From Wolbachia endosymbiont of Oedothorax gibbosus (lineage in GTDB: Bacteria > Pseudomonadota > Alphaproteobacteria > Rickettsiales > Anaplasmataceae), in assembly GCF_936270435.1 (NCBI RefSeq), contig NZ_OW370567.1:1189973-1253972 (forward strand): a DNA stretch of 64,000 nt, given 5' to 3'. The notes beneath the pieces were generated by a model. It ran no database searches, was not told where the DNA came from, and was given only the letters and a program-made list of their open reading frames with translations. This document shows, piece by piece, positions 18,008 through 27,837 of this stretch (position 1 is the stretch's first letter; each line of letters starts with the position of its first letter). The position numbers were made by a program, and so were the translations under genes.

Positions 18008-19336
18008 ATGACAAGCACAAATGAAACTATTTTCGCTTTATCGACCGTATTTGGTAAGTCAGGAGTTGCAGTAATCAGAATTTCAGGCAACTACGCGCTT
18101 AAAGCTTTAAATCATTTTCATATTAAGAAAGAAATTAAACCAAGATTTGCTACTTTAGTTGATCTATATGATGATTCCAATCAATTGATAGATAATGGAA
18201 TAATCATCTATTTCCCTGCTCCAAACAGTTTTACTGGCGAGGATGTTATAGAGTTACAAGTACATGGAAGCAAGGCCGTCATAAAAATCATCTTGGAGGA
18301 ATTATCAAAAATTTTCGTTATGGCCAGGCCTGGAGAATTCTCACTTAGGGCTTTTCTAAATGGTAAATTTGACTTAACGCAAATAGAAGGAATTGCAGAC
18401 TTAATTGATGCTGAGACAAAAATGCAAGCTAAACAAGCGGTTAAGCAGATATCAGGAGAATTGGAGAGACTATACAGCAATTGGAGGCAAAGATTAATAA
18501 CGATACAATCCAAAATCGAAGCGTATATAGACTTTCCAGAAGATATTTGGGCAGAAAAAAATGAATTGGAAAAAATTAGTAATGAAGTGCAAGCTCTTGT
18601 GCGGTTGATACGAGAGCATTTAAATGATAATAGACGGGGCGAAAGGTTGCGTGAGGGTTTACACGTTGTAATAACTGGTGAACCAAATGTTGGTAAATCA
18701 ACGCTGTTTAATTTCTTGGCCAAACGTGATATTGCTATTGTTTCTGAATATGCGGGCACAACAAGAGATGTGCTTGAAGCTCATATTGACATTGGCGGAT
18801 ACCCAATCATTCTCTCTGATACTGCTGGAATTCGTGAGAGTTCAGATCCAATAGAATCAGAAGGTATAAGTCGAGCGAAAAAGAGGTCTTGTGAAGCTGA
18901 TTTAAGAATAGAACTATTTCCTTTTGAACAACGTTATAATATCAATTGCAACGTTGTAAATAGCGATACTATTTATATATTGAGCAAAGCTGACGATGCA
19001 GTTAGTGAAAAAAATGTACTGGTTGACGGTATAGATTTTCTACCTATTTCTATTTTAAAGGGAATAGGTACAAACAAGTTGATCTCTCTCATAAAAGAGA
19101 AGGTAGAGGAAAAATTTGGGCATGATAGAGACACTCCTGTGATTACTCGGCAAAGACATAGGAGTCACATGCAGAAAGCACTGGAACATTTACAACGCTT
19201 TAATATCGATAATCCAATTGAGTTAATATCTGAAGATTTGAGGCTTGCTGCATTTGAACTTGGTGCAGTAATTGGAATTATTAATGTTGAGGAAATATTA
19301 GATAGTGTGTTTAGCAGTTTTTGTGTAGGTAAGTAA
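18008..19336 (+). CDS. mnmE: tRNA uridine-5-carboxymethylaminomethyl GTPase MnmE
   Basis: With MnmG it modifies U34 of tRNAs reading NNA/NNG codons, such as the tRNA-Lys(UUU) in this window. The 442-residue protein has an N-terminal formyl-THF-binding domain ([19 protein letters not shown]), a helical domain, the inserted G domain ([17 protein letters not shown]; the NKxD position reads SKAD), and the C-terminal FCVGK, whose Cys is catalytic-site conserved. The NKxD Asn is replaced by Ser, worth noting. ATG start after about 190 AT-rich bases shared with divergent nuoI. Confidence 0.96.
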   Translation: MTSTNETIFALSTVFGKSGVAVIRISGNYALKALNHFHIKKEIKPRFATLVDLYDDSNQLIDNGIIIYFPAPNSFTGEDVIELQVHGSKAVIKIILEELSKIFVMARPGEFSLRAFLNGKFDLTQIEGIADLIDAETKMQAKQAVKQISGELERLYSNWRQRLITIQSKIEAYIDFPEDIWAEKNELEKISNEVQALVRLIREHLNDNRRGERLREGLHVVITGEPNVGKSTLFNFLAKRDIAIVSEYAGTTRDVLEAHIDIGGYPIILSDTAGIRESSDPIESEGISRAKKRSCEADLRIELFPFEQRYNINCNVVNSDTIYILSKADDAVSEKNVLVDGIDFLPISILKGIGTNKLISLIKEKVEEKFGHDRDTPVITRQRHRSHMQKALEHLQRFNIDNPIELISEDLRLAAFELGAVIGIINVEEILDSVFSSFCVGK

Positions 19337-19384
19337 GATTTTTATAGATTGCTTAAAATTAAATGTTGTGGTAAAAAAAGAGGT

Positions 19385-19472
19385 GGACGGATGGCCGAGC
19401 GGTTTAAGGCACCAGTCTTGAAAACTGACGTACGTGATGAGCGTACCATGGGTTCGAATCCCATTCCGTCCG
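19385..19472 (+). tRNA. tRNA-Ser (anticodon UGA)
   Basis: The acceptor GGACGGA pairs with TCCGTCC, with discriminator G. The anticodon loop CTTGAAA contains TGA. A long variable arm (ACGTACGTGATGAGCGTACC) identifies a class II serine tRNA. T-loop GGTTCGAATCCC. It is 88 bases long with no encoded CCA, and lies 48 bases after mnmE. Confidence 0.95.
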
Positions 19473-19624
19473 CACAGCATCCCGCGATGTTAGCTGATTT
19501 TTAGAGCTTTATGTGATGCTGGAAATCTTATCTAATCTAGCTACATTTTTTAAAATACATCCCTTTGTAAATTGACCTTATTAGCGAAGAAAGCTAATAT
19601 CTATAAATAGATTACCATCTGAAT

Positions 19625-20641
19625 ATGGAAACCGATATAGTAATAATAGGTGCAGGGCCTGTTGGAATATTCACTGCTTTTCAAGCGGGAATGCTTGATA
19701 TGAGATGTCATATAATAGATGTTTTGGATCAAGCAGGAGGACAATGCACAGCTCTTTACCCAGAAAAGCCAATATATGATATACCTGGTTATCCTGTAAT
19801 TACTGCCCAAAAATTAATTGAGCAACTAATGGAGCAAGCTTCACCATTTGAGCCCGCTTACCATTTAAGTCAAAAAGTGGAAAAGATTTCAAATAACGAA
19901 GGTGAAAACTTTACTGTCATAACGAGCATAGGTACAGAGGTAAAATGTAAGGCTGTTATCATTGCTGCAGGTAACGGAATGTTTGAACCTAACCGTCCAC
20001 CCCTTGGTAGTATATTAGAATATGAAAATAAATCTGTATTTTACAGTGTAAATAAAATTTCTGATTTTCAGGATAAAACTATAGTCATTGCAGGAGGGGG
20101 TGATTCTGCGGCTGATTGGACCGTAGAACTTTCTAAAGTTGCGAAGAAAATTTATGTGATACATAGAAGAAAGGAATTTCGCTGCACTCCTGAAACTAGA
20201 AATAAATTAGAATCACTTGAAATTGATGGAAAAATAGAACTGGTAGTGCCATATCAATTACATGAACTAGCCGGAAATGACGGGCAGTTGATCGCAGTGA
20301 TAGTAAAAAACATTGCCTCTAAGGAAGAAAAAGAAATATCCGCTGATTTTTTGCTGCCATTTTTTGGATTGTCAATGAATCTTGGTCCAATAAACAATTG
20401 GGGTATACAGTTAGAACATAGCCGCATAGTTGTCGACCCAGCTACACTTAAAACCAGTAGAGATAGGATATATGCAATCGGAGATATAGCTACTTATTCA
20501 GGCAAACTCAAGTTGATACTAAATGGTTTTGCTGAGGGCGCCATGGCTTGTTATGACATATACAAAGTAATCCACAATTCTCCAGTCAATTTTCAATATT
20601 CAACTTCAAAGGGAATTCACGGGAAAGAAAAACTTCCTTGA
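19625..20641 (+). CDS. Ferredoxin--NADP+ reductase, thioredoxin-reductase-like
   Basis: Flavoenzyme of the TrxR-like FNR class, 338 residues. An N-terminal FAD motif GAGPVG is at 9-14, the segment GGQCTALYPEKPIYDIPGYP follows, and a second dinucleotide motif is IAGGGDSAADW. The FAD-closing motif is YAIGDIATY. The redox CxxC of true thioredoxin reductase is absent, which points to FNR. It probably feeds electrons to ferredoxin for iron-sulfur or heme metabolism. ATG start. The stop codon itself falls within the first bases of a dispersed repeat. Confidence 0.9.
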   Translation: METDIVIIGAGPVGIFTAFQAGMLDMRCHIIDVLDQAGGQCTALYPEKPIYDIPGYPVITAQKLIEQLMEQASPFEPAYHLSQKVEKISNNEGENFTVITSIGTEVKCKAVIIAAGNGMFEPNRPPLGSILEYENKSVFYSVNKISDFQDKTIVIAGGGDSAADWTVELSKVAKKIYVIHRRKEFRCTPETRNKLESLEIDGKIELVVPYQLHELAGNDGQLIAVIVKNIASKEEKEISADFLLPFFGLSMNLGPINNWGIQLEHSRIVVDPATLKTSRDRIYAIGDIATYSGKLKLILNGFAEGAMACYDIYKVIHNSPVNFQYSTSKGIHGKEKLP

Positions 20642-21076
20642 CAAGTTTCGCCAGCCCCCTTATCACGACATTAAGGGTATTTATGACTCAAAACTTGTTT
20701 TTAACCTGCAGGCTCAATGACAAAATTCAGTAAAAAACTCAGGGTATTTTTTGGCGAATTACATAAAATTATAGCGGCTGCATGTCTTTTAAATTTTTTC
20801 TACATTCAGCCAAATCGCGCTTATTTTAAGCGTTAGCACATTATTACAGCACTAATTTAAAGTATTAGAGAGTCAAAACTCGCTACTCAGGGCTTCTTTT
20901 GCCTTTTTTTCTGCTTAGTAAATTTCTTAAACATTTAAACTAAGGTGAGTTGCATTTAAAAGCAGCTAAATTGCAGTGTTTAAGACTTAAAAAAACGCCA
21001 ATACAGAAAATAGACAATGACCGGGGCTTCTTTTGCCTTTTTTTTCATTTGGTAAATTTCTTAAATATTTAGATTG
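20636..21076 (+). repeat. Dispersed 3'-flank repeat, copy after the ferredoxin reductase gene
   Basis: Begins with CTTGACAAG..GCCAGCCCCCTTATCA overlapping the stop codon. It then holds two tail modules of the form GGGCTTCTTTTGCC-T-run-GTAAATTTCTTAA at about 20900-20935 and 21025-21065. Direction relative to the gene is the same as in the mutL and gltX copies. No open reading frame is supported in this gap. Confidence 0.65.
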
Positions 21077-21103
21077 GTTGCAATTTAAGAGACCATAAAG
21101 GGC

Positions 21104-21203
21104 GTCATTCCAGCGCGTGACGCTGGATCCAGTTCTTATTGTACATTCACCTGGTGTAAAGTTAAGTTTCCTGGATCCAAGTAGTCAGGGCACTGGGATG
21201 ACA
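21104..21203. repeat. Palindromic element pair in the 20.6-21.4 kb gap
   Basis: GTCATTCCAGCGCGTGACGC at 21104 is paired with CACTGGGATGAC near 21203. It follows the second tail module of the dispersed repeat directly, the same order as after mutL. The rest of the gap to 21403 is AT-rich and seems empty apart from a probable promoter for the next gene. Confidence 0.8.
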
Positions 21204-21403
21204 TCCTCCCTTGTGGATTCAAAATCACAATGTTCGTACAGCTATGGAATGAATCGCGGTATGACGATTAATTATTCCGTGGCGGTATGATGTAGGGAAA
21301 TCTTACTTATATAGCTATAGTTCTACATGAATTACAAAAGTAATATTTACTAGATCTTAATATTTTAGATCTATATTTTAATAAATAATGAGCTGTAATT
21401 AGT

Positions 21404-22690
21404 ATGAATGATCCATTTAAAAGTGAGAACTATAAAAAAAATCTCGATTCTCTGATCAAAGCTATAAAGCTGAAAAACATTGGTGAACAATATAATAAAA
21501 CAGTGAGGGATTTATCCCAGGCATTAGAGAGTTTTACAGATAAGGCAGAAGATGTAGCTAAGTTTGTCATATGTAGTGACTTGAATAATTATATAGAACC
21601 GGTGAACAAAAAGCCATCAGGTTTTTTTGGAATATTCAAGGAAACATTTAATAAAATCTTGGGAAAAGATGCTTCAATTCAGGATAACGATATAAGAAAT
21701 TTTGCTAATGATAAATTGCCCAGTCTTGCTGAAAAAATAACATTCGAATACCTAAATGTTTTAAAGAAAATTTCAGATTTAGAGCAAAGTAAAAAAAATC
21801 AGGAGGAACATAGATTGTATGGAGTGAACTTAGAGGATAGAACAGCGTCAAAGCAAGAAGAAAATCCTTTATATGAGCTACAAGAAGGAGATTCAGGCTA
21901 TGAAAGTTCATTAGATAAAGAGCATGAATATGAAGACATATCAAATTATCAAGAGAAGAAGAGTAAAATTTTAATAGAAAATTTGCAGAGTTCAAAATCG
22001 CCCAAAGAAGAGCCAATTTATGCAACAGTTTCTAAAGAACATATAGAAGCAAAAAGAGAACGTAAGCAGAAACAACAACCTCAATCCCTCGTACCACCAA
22101 AACCACCACAAGTGCCAAAAAAAATGTTTACTACTGGTCAAGAAGTTAGACAAGAATCGAAAGTGGTAGTCAAAGATAAACCTGCAGTACCGCCAAAGCC
22201 TAAAAATCTAAGCCGTGCTGATCAAAAAGTAAGCACAGAGCCAAAAGTAGTAGGAGTAATTCTTAAAAAATCAGCTGAAAGTAAACCTACAGTACCACTA
22301 AAATCTAAAAATCAAGACAATAGGAAATCAGCACAAAAAGCTGCTGGTAAGGCGATACCAAAAGTAGCAGCAGCTATTATGAAAGGAGGAGCTAATCGCG
22401 AGATGGGCAGTAAAGTAAAGGCATTAAAAGAAAAATTTGAGCAAAATCAAGTAAAAGGAAATGCTAATGTACGGCTTGCTAAAAGCAAAACCACCCCAGC
22501 AGCACAAGCGGATATCGGTGTGAAGAAAAAACAATCTCATTCATTTCTAACAGAGAATAAAAGATCTGCGACGAAACACATAACAGCAAAATCTGATCCA
22601 AAATCTCATGTCAGCAAAAATCCTCCTTCCACACAAGTAAGTGTTAAGGAAATGGTTGCACAAATTGAGAAAGGAAAAGGAGGAAGATAG
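21404..22690 (+). CDS. Candidate effector with EPIYA and proline-rich motifs, 428 aa
   Basis: No known domain is recognised. Residues 1-140 are helical (a coiled-coil-like start; FFGIFKETFNKILG; ITFEYLNVLKKISDLEQ). The middle is Tyr-rich and acidic: NPLYELQ (Tyr157), GDSGYESS, HEYEDIS, then an exact EPIYA at 203-207 (Tyr206). Proline-rich SH3-type motifs follow: PPKPPQVPKK at 231-240 and PAVPPKPKN at 260-268, with a decayed third copy near 295. The rest is basic and disordered, ending KGKGGR; charged C-termini are common among type IV secretion substrates. EPIYA motifs are tyrosine-phosphorylated in effectors such as CagA and AnkA. There is no signal peptide or membrane helix. An effector role is inference. 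Confidence 0.75.
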   Translation: MNDPFKSENYKKNLDSLIKAIKLKNIGEQYNKTVRDLSQALESFTDKAEDVAKFVICSDLNNYIEPVNKKPSGFFGIFKETFNKILGKDASIQDNDIRNFANDKLPSLAEKITFEYLNVLKKISDLEQSKKNQEEHRLYGVNLEDRTASKQEENPLYELQEGDSGYESSLDKEHEYEDISNYQEKKSKILIENLQSSKSPKEEPIYATVSKEHIEAKRERKQKQQPQSLVPPKPPQVPKKMFTTGQEVRQESKVVVKDKPAVPPKPKNLSRADQKVSTEPKVVGVILKKSAESKPTVPLKSKNQDNRKSAQKAAGKAIPKVAAAIMKGGANREMGSKVKALKEKFEQNQVKGNANVRLAKSKTTPAAQADIGVKKKQSHSFLTENKRSATKHITAKSDPKSHVSKNPPSTQVSVKEMVAQIEKGKGGR

Positions 22691-22862
22691 TAATATTTGG
22701 GAAAAAAACATATGTGTCAAGTCAAGAGATTGTGAGCAAACTTAGGAAATTATAGCTAAACTGACTGTATCTGTTCAGAGGAGTGGCTAATGTGCAAATA
22801 TTGAAGCAAAGTGCGTGACTCACAGCTGTACGAACATTGCAATATGGCACATAGTAAACGAT

Positions 22863-23010
22863 GTCATCCCAGTGTCCAGACACTGGGATCCAGTTTTCCA
22901 TATAATCTCATCGAAAATCACTTTCTGTGCTAGTTTGCTTGTGAACAAGCAAACTTTTCTGGTTCCCAGTGTCTGGGCACTGGGATGACATCATAGGGAC
23001 ACTGGGATCT
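22863..23010. repeat. Palindromic elements between convergent effector and lipase genes
   Basis: GTCATCCCAGTGTC..GACACTGGGATCC at 22863-22890 is followed by TTCCCAGTGTCTGGGCACTGGGATGACATC at about 22963-22993 and a third partial copy. The 342-base gap between 22690 and 23033 holds these repeats and nothing else I can support. Confidence 0.8.
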
Positions 23011-23032
23011 AGGGAATGTTCAAAAAACTGTG

Positions 23033-24013
23033 TCAAATCAACTCATACACTTCATTACCAACTTCATGATGAAGTTCTGCAGTTGGATGGAAATAATCAA
23101 AAAAGAAATAATCCTTTAGTGTTTCTTTGCTACACCCAGGGTTATAGTGAACATCAAGTTCCCCTTTAAATATCAACTTTAAGAGTGTTTTGATATTTTC
23201 TTTAAATCTCCCAATTTGGTCTGAAATGTTCGATGTGCATGCATCTTGACAATTTAAACCTTTGCTCTTGTATTCGCTAAGCATACTTTTCATTTTAGAG
23301 TTAAGATCAAATGCTTTTATTTCAAGATTTGTACTTTTCTTCATATAATCTAAGCCATTAGCCAATTTTGCATTGAAACTCTCTGTGAGTTTTGTAGCTA
23401 GTTCCCTTGCTTCTTCATCTCTATTAAAAGCTGGTATTGAGCCAACTTCAGGTGCGTTTGCAACAACTACATGCTTAACACCATGTTCATTTAGAACCTT
23501 AAGTGCATTACATATTTCACTCACTGCTTGTTCCAACACTTCTTCCGCTTTAGTATTGTCATAAGCAGTGGCAACCATAACATCATTTCCGCCGATTATG
23601 ATGCAAAATAAATCTTCTTTACCTATATCTGGATGATGTTTAATTACCGCATCTAGCTGGTTAGCTAAACGAAATTTATTGAAGAAATAAGAAAACATAG
23701 GGTCAAAAATTTCAGATGCTGTTGCACATGAAACTGCATAGTTTTGACCTTGCTGCTCGTGGCATCTACCAAAAAATGAATAACTCCATCCAGGTTTAAA
23801 TTCGTCTAAATCTAAATATTTTGCTACATATTCAACAGCAGTAGGGCCATCGCTAAAAGATCCTCCTTGATAAAAAGGGTCATCAAACTTTACGCTTTTT
23901 GCAAAGGATAAATTATTTAAAATTCCAATGATTGCACCATTATCGGATAAACTATCACCCAGAACATAAAAATTTCTATACTTTGAATTAGAATTGTCAT
24001 TTTTGTTTGTCAT
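23033..24013 (-). CDS. GDSL/SGNH-family lipase or esterase
   Basis: Serine hydrolase of the GDSL family, close in layout to thermolabile hemolysin and lysophospholipase-type enzymes. Block I FYVLGDSLSDNG gives the nucleophile Ser21, block III is IIGGNDVM, and block V is FDYFHPT, giving Asp306 and His309. The GQNYAVSCATAS segment matches the block II position. At 326 residues it is full length. The N-terminus (MTNKNDNSNSKYRN) is polar with no signal peptide, so any export would need a different route, such as type IV secretion. Possible substrates are phospholipids or acyl esters; this cannot be told from sequence. Confidence 0.88.
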   Translation of the reverse strand: MTNKNDNSNSKYRNFYVLGDSLSDNGAIIGILNNLSFAKSVKFDDPFYQGGSFSDGPTAVEYVAKYLDLDEFKPGWSYSFFGRCHEQQGQNYAVSCATASEIFDPMFSYFFNKFRLANQLDAVIKHHPDIGKEDLFCIIIGGNDVMVATAYDNTKAEEVLEQAVSEICNALKVLNEHGVKHVVVANAPEVGSIPAFNRDEEARELATKLTESFNAKLANGLDYMKKSTNLEIKAFDLNSKMKSMLSEYKSKGLNCQDACTSNISDQIGRFKENIKTLLKLIFKGELDVHYNPGCSKETLKDYFFFDYFHPTAELHHEVGNEVYELI

Positions 24014-24224
24014 AATATTTACCGTAGATTAGCATGTTGTTTCATTAAATTCATAAAAAAAGAAAAATAGCGGTGCAACTTTTTTACAACCCCCATTTTA
24101 AACTTTATTGTGTATTTCCTTCATATCATACCTTTTTGAAAAAACGTTTTATTTTAAAAACGCTCTGACTTTTTCTCCACTTTTTCCGGGCAAAATCAGC
24201 TTCTTCTTAACTTGACACGTATAC

Positions 24225-26159
24225 TTAAAAGAACCCTCTAAGTTTTCTAGCGCGGCTTGGATGTTTCAACTTGCGCAGTGCTTTTGCCTCTATTTGCCTA
24301 ATTCTCTCACGTGTTACATTAAAAATTTTTCCTACTTCTTCTAAGGTATGTTCCTTCCCATCTTTACCAAGGCCAAAACGCATTCTTAGAATTCTTTCTT
24401 CCTTTGGTGTTAAAGTTGCAAGAACATTGGTTGTAATGCCACGCAAGTCAGCAAGTATTGCAGCATCCTCTGGTCTGGAGACTCGCTTATCTTCTATACA
24501 ATCACCGAAGGTACTACTATCATCTTTTCCTGTTGGAGCTTCAAGACTTACTGGATCCCTTGCTATTTTCATAACTTTGCGTATTCTTTCCAGTGGCATT
24601 GTCAGTTCTACACTCAATTCCTCTAACGTCGGCTCTCTTCCCATCTCATGAGTCATCTTTCTTAATGCTCTGTTGATTTTACTGATAATTTCCACCATAT
24701 GAACTGGTATTCTAACTACTTTAGACTGCTCAGGTATTGCCCTAGTAATTGATTGTCTTACCCACCAAGTGCCATAAGTTGAAAATTTATATCCACGTTT
24801 GTAATCAAACTTATCCACGGCCTTCATAAGACCAATATTGCCTTCTTGTATCAAATCAAGCAGATCAAGGCCTCTTTTTGAATACTTCTTAGCAATGGAA
24901 ACTACTAGCCTTAAGTTAGCCTTAATCATTTCTTGCTTTGCTTCAGAGACTTCTCGTTCGTGTTTTTGTATTCTCTTGATTAGCTCCTTAAATTCTTGTA
25001 CGTTATCTTCCTGTACATGCTGCTTAATACCGCTTAAGGTACTAGCTATATGTTCAGAGTTATCGTCTATAAACCTTAAAAATTTGTTTTTTAATTCACC
25101 TGTAAAAGAGGACTGATTTTCATTGATCTTTAAAAGACTTATCTCTTTCAACTCGTGCTTTAAAAGCACGTCATCATAAACTTTATAGAAACTTTCTCTA
25201 TCGATATCGTATTTTCTAGCCTCAGCAATAAGATTAGCCTCTTCAAGCGTGATGGATCTATTTATCTTATAAAGTTCTTGTGTAATTCTGGTAACAGCAG
25301 CATCACTTAACTTAATTTGTAATGCTATAGACCATATTTGATTATGCAAATTTTCTAGCTCATTAGAGAAATTTTTAGAATTTTTTCTTAATATCAACGC
25401 TTCATTTGTTAAAGTAATCATCTCATCCAATGCAACTATGACCTTTGGCAATAAGTCACTTTCCATTTCAAGAATAGAAACATTTAAATTGACTGAACTT
25501 ACATCTTCATTATCACCGTCTTTCTCATCATCACTTTTTTTACTATCTTTCTCATCATCACTACAGTACTCAGCATCTTCAGAAACATCCTCAGAATCCT
25601 CAACATTTTCAGCACTCTCTTCTTTGGGTACCACATTAAAATCAGAGTTATAAATTGCATCCAGATCTATAATTTCTCTCAGTAAGAGAGCTCCACTACT
25701 TAAATCATCACGCCATACTTTTATCACCTTTAATGTTACTGATGTTTCAATTATTGCACGTAACATGTTATGCTTTTCAGATTCAATTTTTTTTGCTATC
25801 TCGATTTCATCTGCCCTTGATAAAAGCTTTACAGAGCTCATGTCTTGTAAATAAATCCTCACTGGATCATCATTTTGTACTAAAGTTGCAGTAACATTTG
25901 GCGATGTATCATCATCAAGTTTACTATCATCACTATTGGAAGGAATATCTTCTTCATCTTCGCTACTTTCAAGCACATTAATTCCGGAATCCTGCAATAA
26001 AGATATAGCATCATCTACAAAGTCAGACGAAAAATTTTCATCTGATAATTTATCATTTATATCATCAAAGGTGATAAAACCACCCTTTTTTATACTTTTA
26101 GTTACAAGATCTCTGATAATTTTTTTCTTATCTTCTGCATCATTAATAATTGACATCAT
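24225..26159 (-). CDS. rpoD: RNA polymerase sigma factor RpoD (sigma-70)
   Basis: Primary sigma factor, 644 residues. Region 1.1 (1-75) is followed by an acidic linker, region 1.2 ([29 protein letters not shown]), a non-conserved region with a highly acidic stretch around 190-225 rich in Asp, Glu and Ser, and region 2 ([32 protein letters not shown]). Region 3 and the helix-turn-helix of region 4.2 ([24 protein letters not shown]) end the protein. ATG start; monocistronic, as the upstream cluster starts after 120 bases. The 211-base gap downstream (24014-24224) shows no gene. Confidence 0.97.
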   Translation of the reverse strand: MMSIINDAEDKKKIIRDLVTKSIKKGGFITFDDINDKLSDENFSSDFVDDAISLLQDSGINVLESSEDEEDIPSNSDDSKLDDDTSPNVTATLVQNDDPVRIYLQDMSSVKLLSRADEIEIAKKIESEKHNMLRAIIETSVTLKVIKVWRDDLSSGALLLREIIDLDAIYNSDFNVVPKEESAENVEDSEDVSEDAEYCSDDEKDSKKSDDEKDGDNEDVSSVNLNVSILEMESDLLPKVIVALDEMITLTNEALILRKNSKNFSNELENLHNQIWSIALQIKLSDAAVTRITQELYKINRSITLEEANLIAEARKYDIDRESFYKVYDDVLLKHELKEISLLKINENQSSFTGELKNKFLRFIDDNSEHIASTLSGIKQHVQEDNVQEFKELIKRIQKHEREVSEAKQEMIKANLRLVVSIAKKYSKRGLDLLDLIQEGNIGLMKAVDKFDYKRGYKFSTYGTWWVRQSITRAIPEQSKVVRIPVHMVEIISKINRALRKMTHEMGREPTLEELSVELTMPLERIRKVMKIARDPVSLEAPTGKDDSSTFGDCIEDKRVSRPEDAAILADLRGITTNVLATLTPKEERILRMRFGLGKDGKEHTLEEVGKIFNVTRERIRQIEAKALRKLKHPSRARKLRGFF

Positions 26160-26279
26160 TACCTTTATAGTTTATAATTTCATTCCTTGTTAACAAACAA
26201 ACTTACAACAAGCAAGTTTATAATTTTACTTTTAACTTGTGGCTATTTGTTACTTCATATAGTTTAAGATACTGTTAAT

Positions 26280-26606
26280 TTATGTACACTTGTCTTGATC
26301 AATTGTTCCATACTTTTCTTCCATTTTTACTGCTATGGACAATCCAACTGAAAATGTTGCAATTCCAACCACTATAGCAGTAAGCATTAAAACATGGGGT
26401 ATAGGATTGCTATATGAATAAAAATTTGAAACCAATATAGGAGGCAAGGAATTTTTTATATATCCTAGAGATATATAAAATAACAAAACAGATGCTTGGA
26501 AGACGCTTACCCCTATCATTTTCTTGATTAAATTTTTATCGTTTATAATAATATATAAACCTAGCACCATTAATATAATAATAATTGTATAATTATATAA
26601 AGTCAT
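26280..26606 (-). CDS. mnhC: Na+/H+ antiporter subunit MrpC/MnhC
   Basis: NuoK-like subunit of the multisubunit Mrp cation/proton antiporter; 108 residues and three helices. The conserved PHVLMLTAIVVGIATFSVGLSIAV run is diagnostic for MrpC. It overlaps mnhB by four bases (ATGA-type junction). It is last in the cluster mnhF-mnhG-DUF4040-mnhB-mnhC. Confidence 0.93.
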   Translation of the reverse strand: MTLYNYTIIIILMVLGLYIIINDKNLIKKMIGVSVFQASVLLFYISLGYIKNSLPPILVSNFYSYSNPIPHVLMLTAIVVGIATFSVGLSIAVKMEEKYGTIDQDKCT

Positions 26607-27022
26607 TGTTTTTTCCTACGAGCAAAATTTATATATATAATTAACATAGAGGAGCAAACAGTAAATGATACACCTAATTCCACAAAAAAAATACCTAATT
26701 TTTGACCGGTTCTATTATTGGCTGACAAGATATCGTAAGATAAAAAATTTTGGCCAAGTAAAGTTGTTGCAACGCCCGTTCCTCCATAAATTAAAATACC
26801 GAGCACGTTAGTCAATCTAATCACAGAATAAGGTATTGCTTTTAGAGTTGTAGATACACCAAATAGCATTGAATATAATATTATTCCGGAGGCAATAATT
26901 ATTCCTGCTTGAAAACCTCCACCCGGAGTGTAATCACCGTGAAATTGTATGTATAAACCAAATAAAATGATAAAAGGTATCATCAAAAATGTTACTGCAT
27001 TTAATATCGGATCTTTAATCAT
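26603..27022 (-). CDS. mnhB: Na+/H+ antiporter subunit MrpB/MnhB
   Basis: Membrane subunit of the Mrp antiporter, 139 residues with four helices. The family signature GLYIQFHGDYTPGGGFQAGII (about residues 21-41) is clear. It overlaps the upstream DUF4040-type gene by eight bases and mnhC by four, indicating one translationally coupled operon. Confidence 0.93.
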   Translation of the reverse strand: MIKDPILNAVTFLMIPFIILFGLYIQFHGDYTPGGGFQAGIIIASGIILYSMLFGVSTTLKAIPYSVIRLTNVLGILIYGGTGVATTLLGQNFLSYDILSANNRTGQKLGIFFVELGVSFTVCSSMLIIYINFARRKKQ

Positions 27023-27542
27023 TTTCTTTTTCTTCTTTTAATATCAACGTTATACAAAGCGCAGCAGTAAAAACTACTATAGTTTCTCCAAACGTGTCAT
27101 AACCACGAAAGCTTGCCAAAACAGCTGTCACTATATTAGGAATACCGGTAGCTTTTTCGGTATTTTCCACATAATAAGGAGCAACATGCAAGTGGATCGG
27201 AGCATTGTGGCTGCCAAAATCTGGCAATTGAATCATAAAATATGACAAACATACAGCCAGAAATAACATAAAAAAAAGCGTTATAGGGTTATGAGATAGA
27301 TTTACTTTATGATTCTTTATCAAGGAGAGTGCTGCAAACGTAAAAACCGTACTGAGCCCCGCACCAACAGAAGCTTCAGTAATTGCAACATCAGGTGCAT
27401 TCATAATTAAGTATATAAGCGCAATAAGTGAACTAAATACACACATTAGAACAGCACTTACGACTAAATGTCGCGAGAAAACTATAAAAACCGTAACTGT
27501 TAGTAACAACAAAAGTAACACCACATTTAATATTTCTAACAC
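27015..27542 (-). CDS. Mrp antiporter MrpA-C-terminal (DUF4040-like) subunit
   Basis: 175 residues with five or six helices. The run APDVAITEASVGAGLSTVFTFAALSLI is the MrpA C-terminal/DUF4040 signature. A second half (FRGYDTFGETIVVFTAALCITLIL) matches the MbhE/MrpA-tail region that contacts MrpB. In many bacteria these belong to a long MrpA protein. Here they form a stand-alone gene, so the large antiporter part of MrpA must be elsewhere or replaced by MrpD-like proteins. Confidence 0.85.
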   Translation of the reverse strand: MLEILNVVLLLLLLTVTVFIVFSRHLVVSAVLMCVFSSLIALIYLIMNAPDVAITEASVGAGLSTVFTFAALSLIKNHKVNLSHNPITLFFMLFLAVCLSYFMIQLPDFGSHNAPIHLHVAPYYVENTEKATGIPNIVTAVLASFRGYDTFGETIVVFTAALCITLILKEEKEND

Positions 27543-27543
27543 C

Positions 27544-27831
27544 TTAACCTTCTTTAACAGCTTTTCTTTTAATTTTATAATAAGTGCGCGCTAAAATATA
27601 GCTATTAGTTGAGCTAGTTACCCATATTATAAGAATTAATAATATTATTTTAACAGTATTGATTGAAAATCCATTCTGCAAAGCAAAACCAATTAACAAT
27701 AACGTTGCACCGCTAGAATCTGTAATACCTGCTGCATGTAACCTAGTATAGAAATCAGGAAATCTAATTACTCCCACACTTGAAATGATTACTAAACAAA
27801 TGCCTAAAAATATAAGAACGGATCCTATCAT
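27544..27831 (-). CDS. mnhG: Na+/H+ antiporter subunit MrpG/MnhG
   Basis: 95-residue membrane subunit with three helices. The family pattern GVIRFPDFYTRLHAAGITDSSG is clear at residues about 20-41. One base separates it from the DUF4040-type gene and six from mnhF. Needed for assembly of the Mrp complex in other bacteria. Confidence 0.94.
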   Translation of the reverse strand: MIGSVLIFLGICLVIISSVGVIRFPDFYTRLHAAGITDSSGATLLLIGFALQNGFSINTVKIILLILIIWVTSSTNSYILARTYYKIKRKAVKEG

Positions 27832-27837
27832 AAATTA

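Noticed and set aside
24271..26193. Ser-rich open frames on the plus strand across rpoD
   Set aside because: They are antisense shadows of the acidic and Lys-rich rpoD codons.
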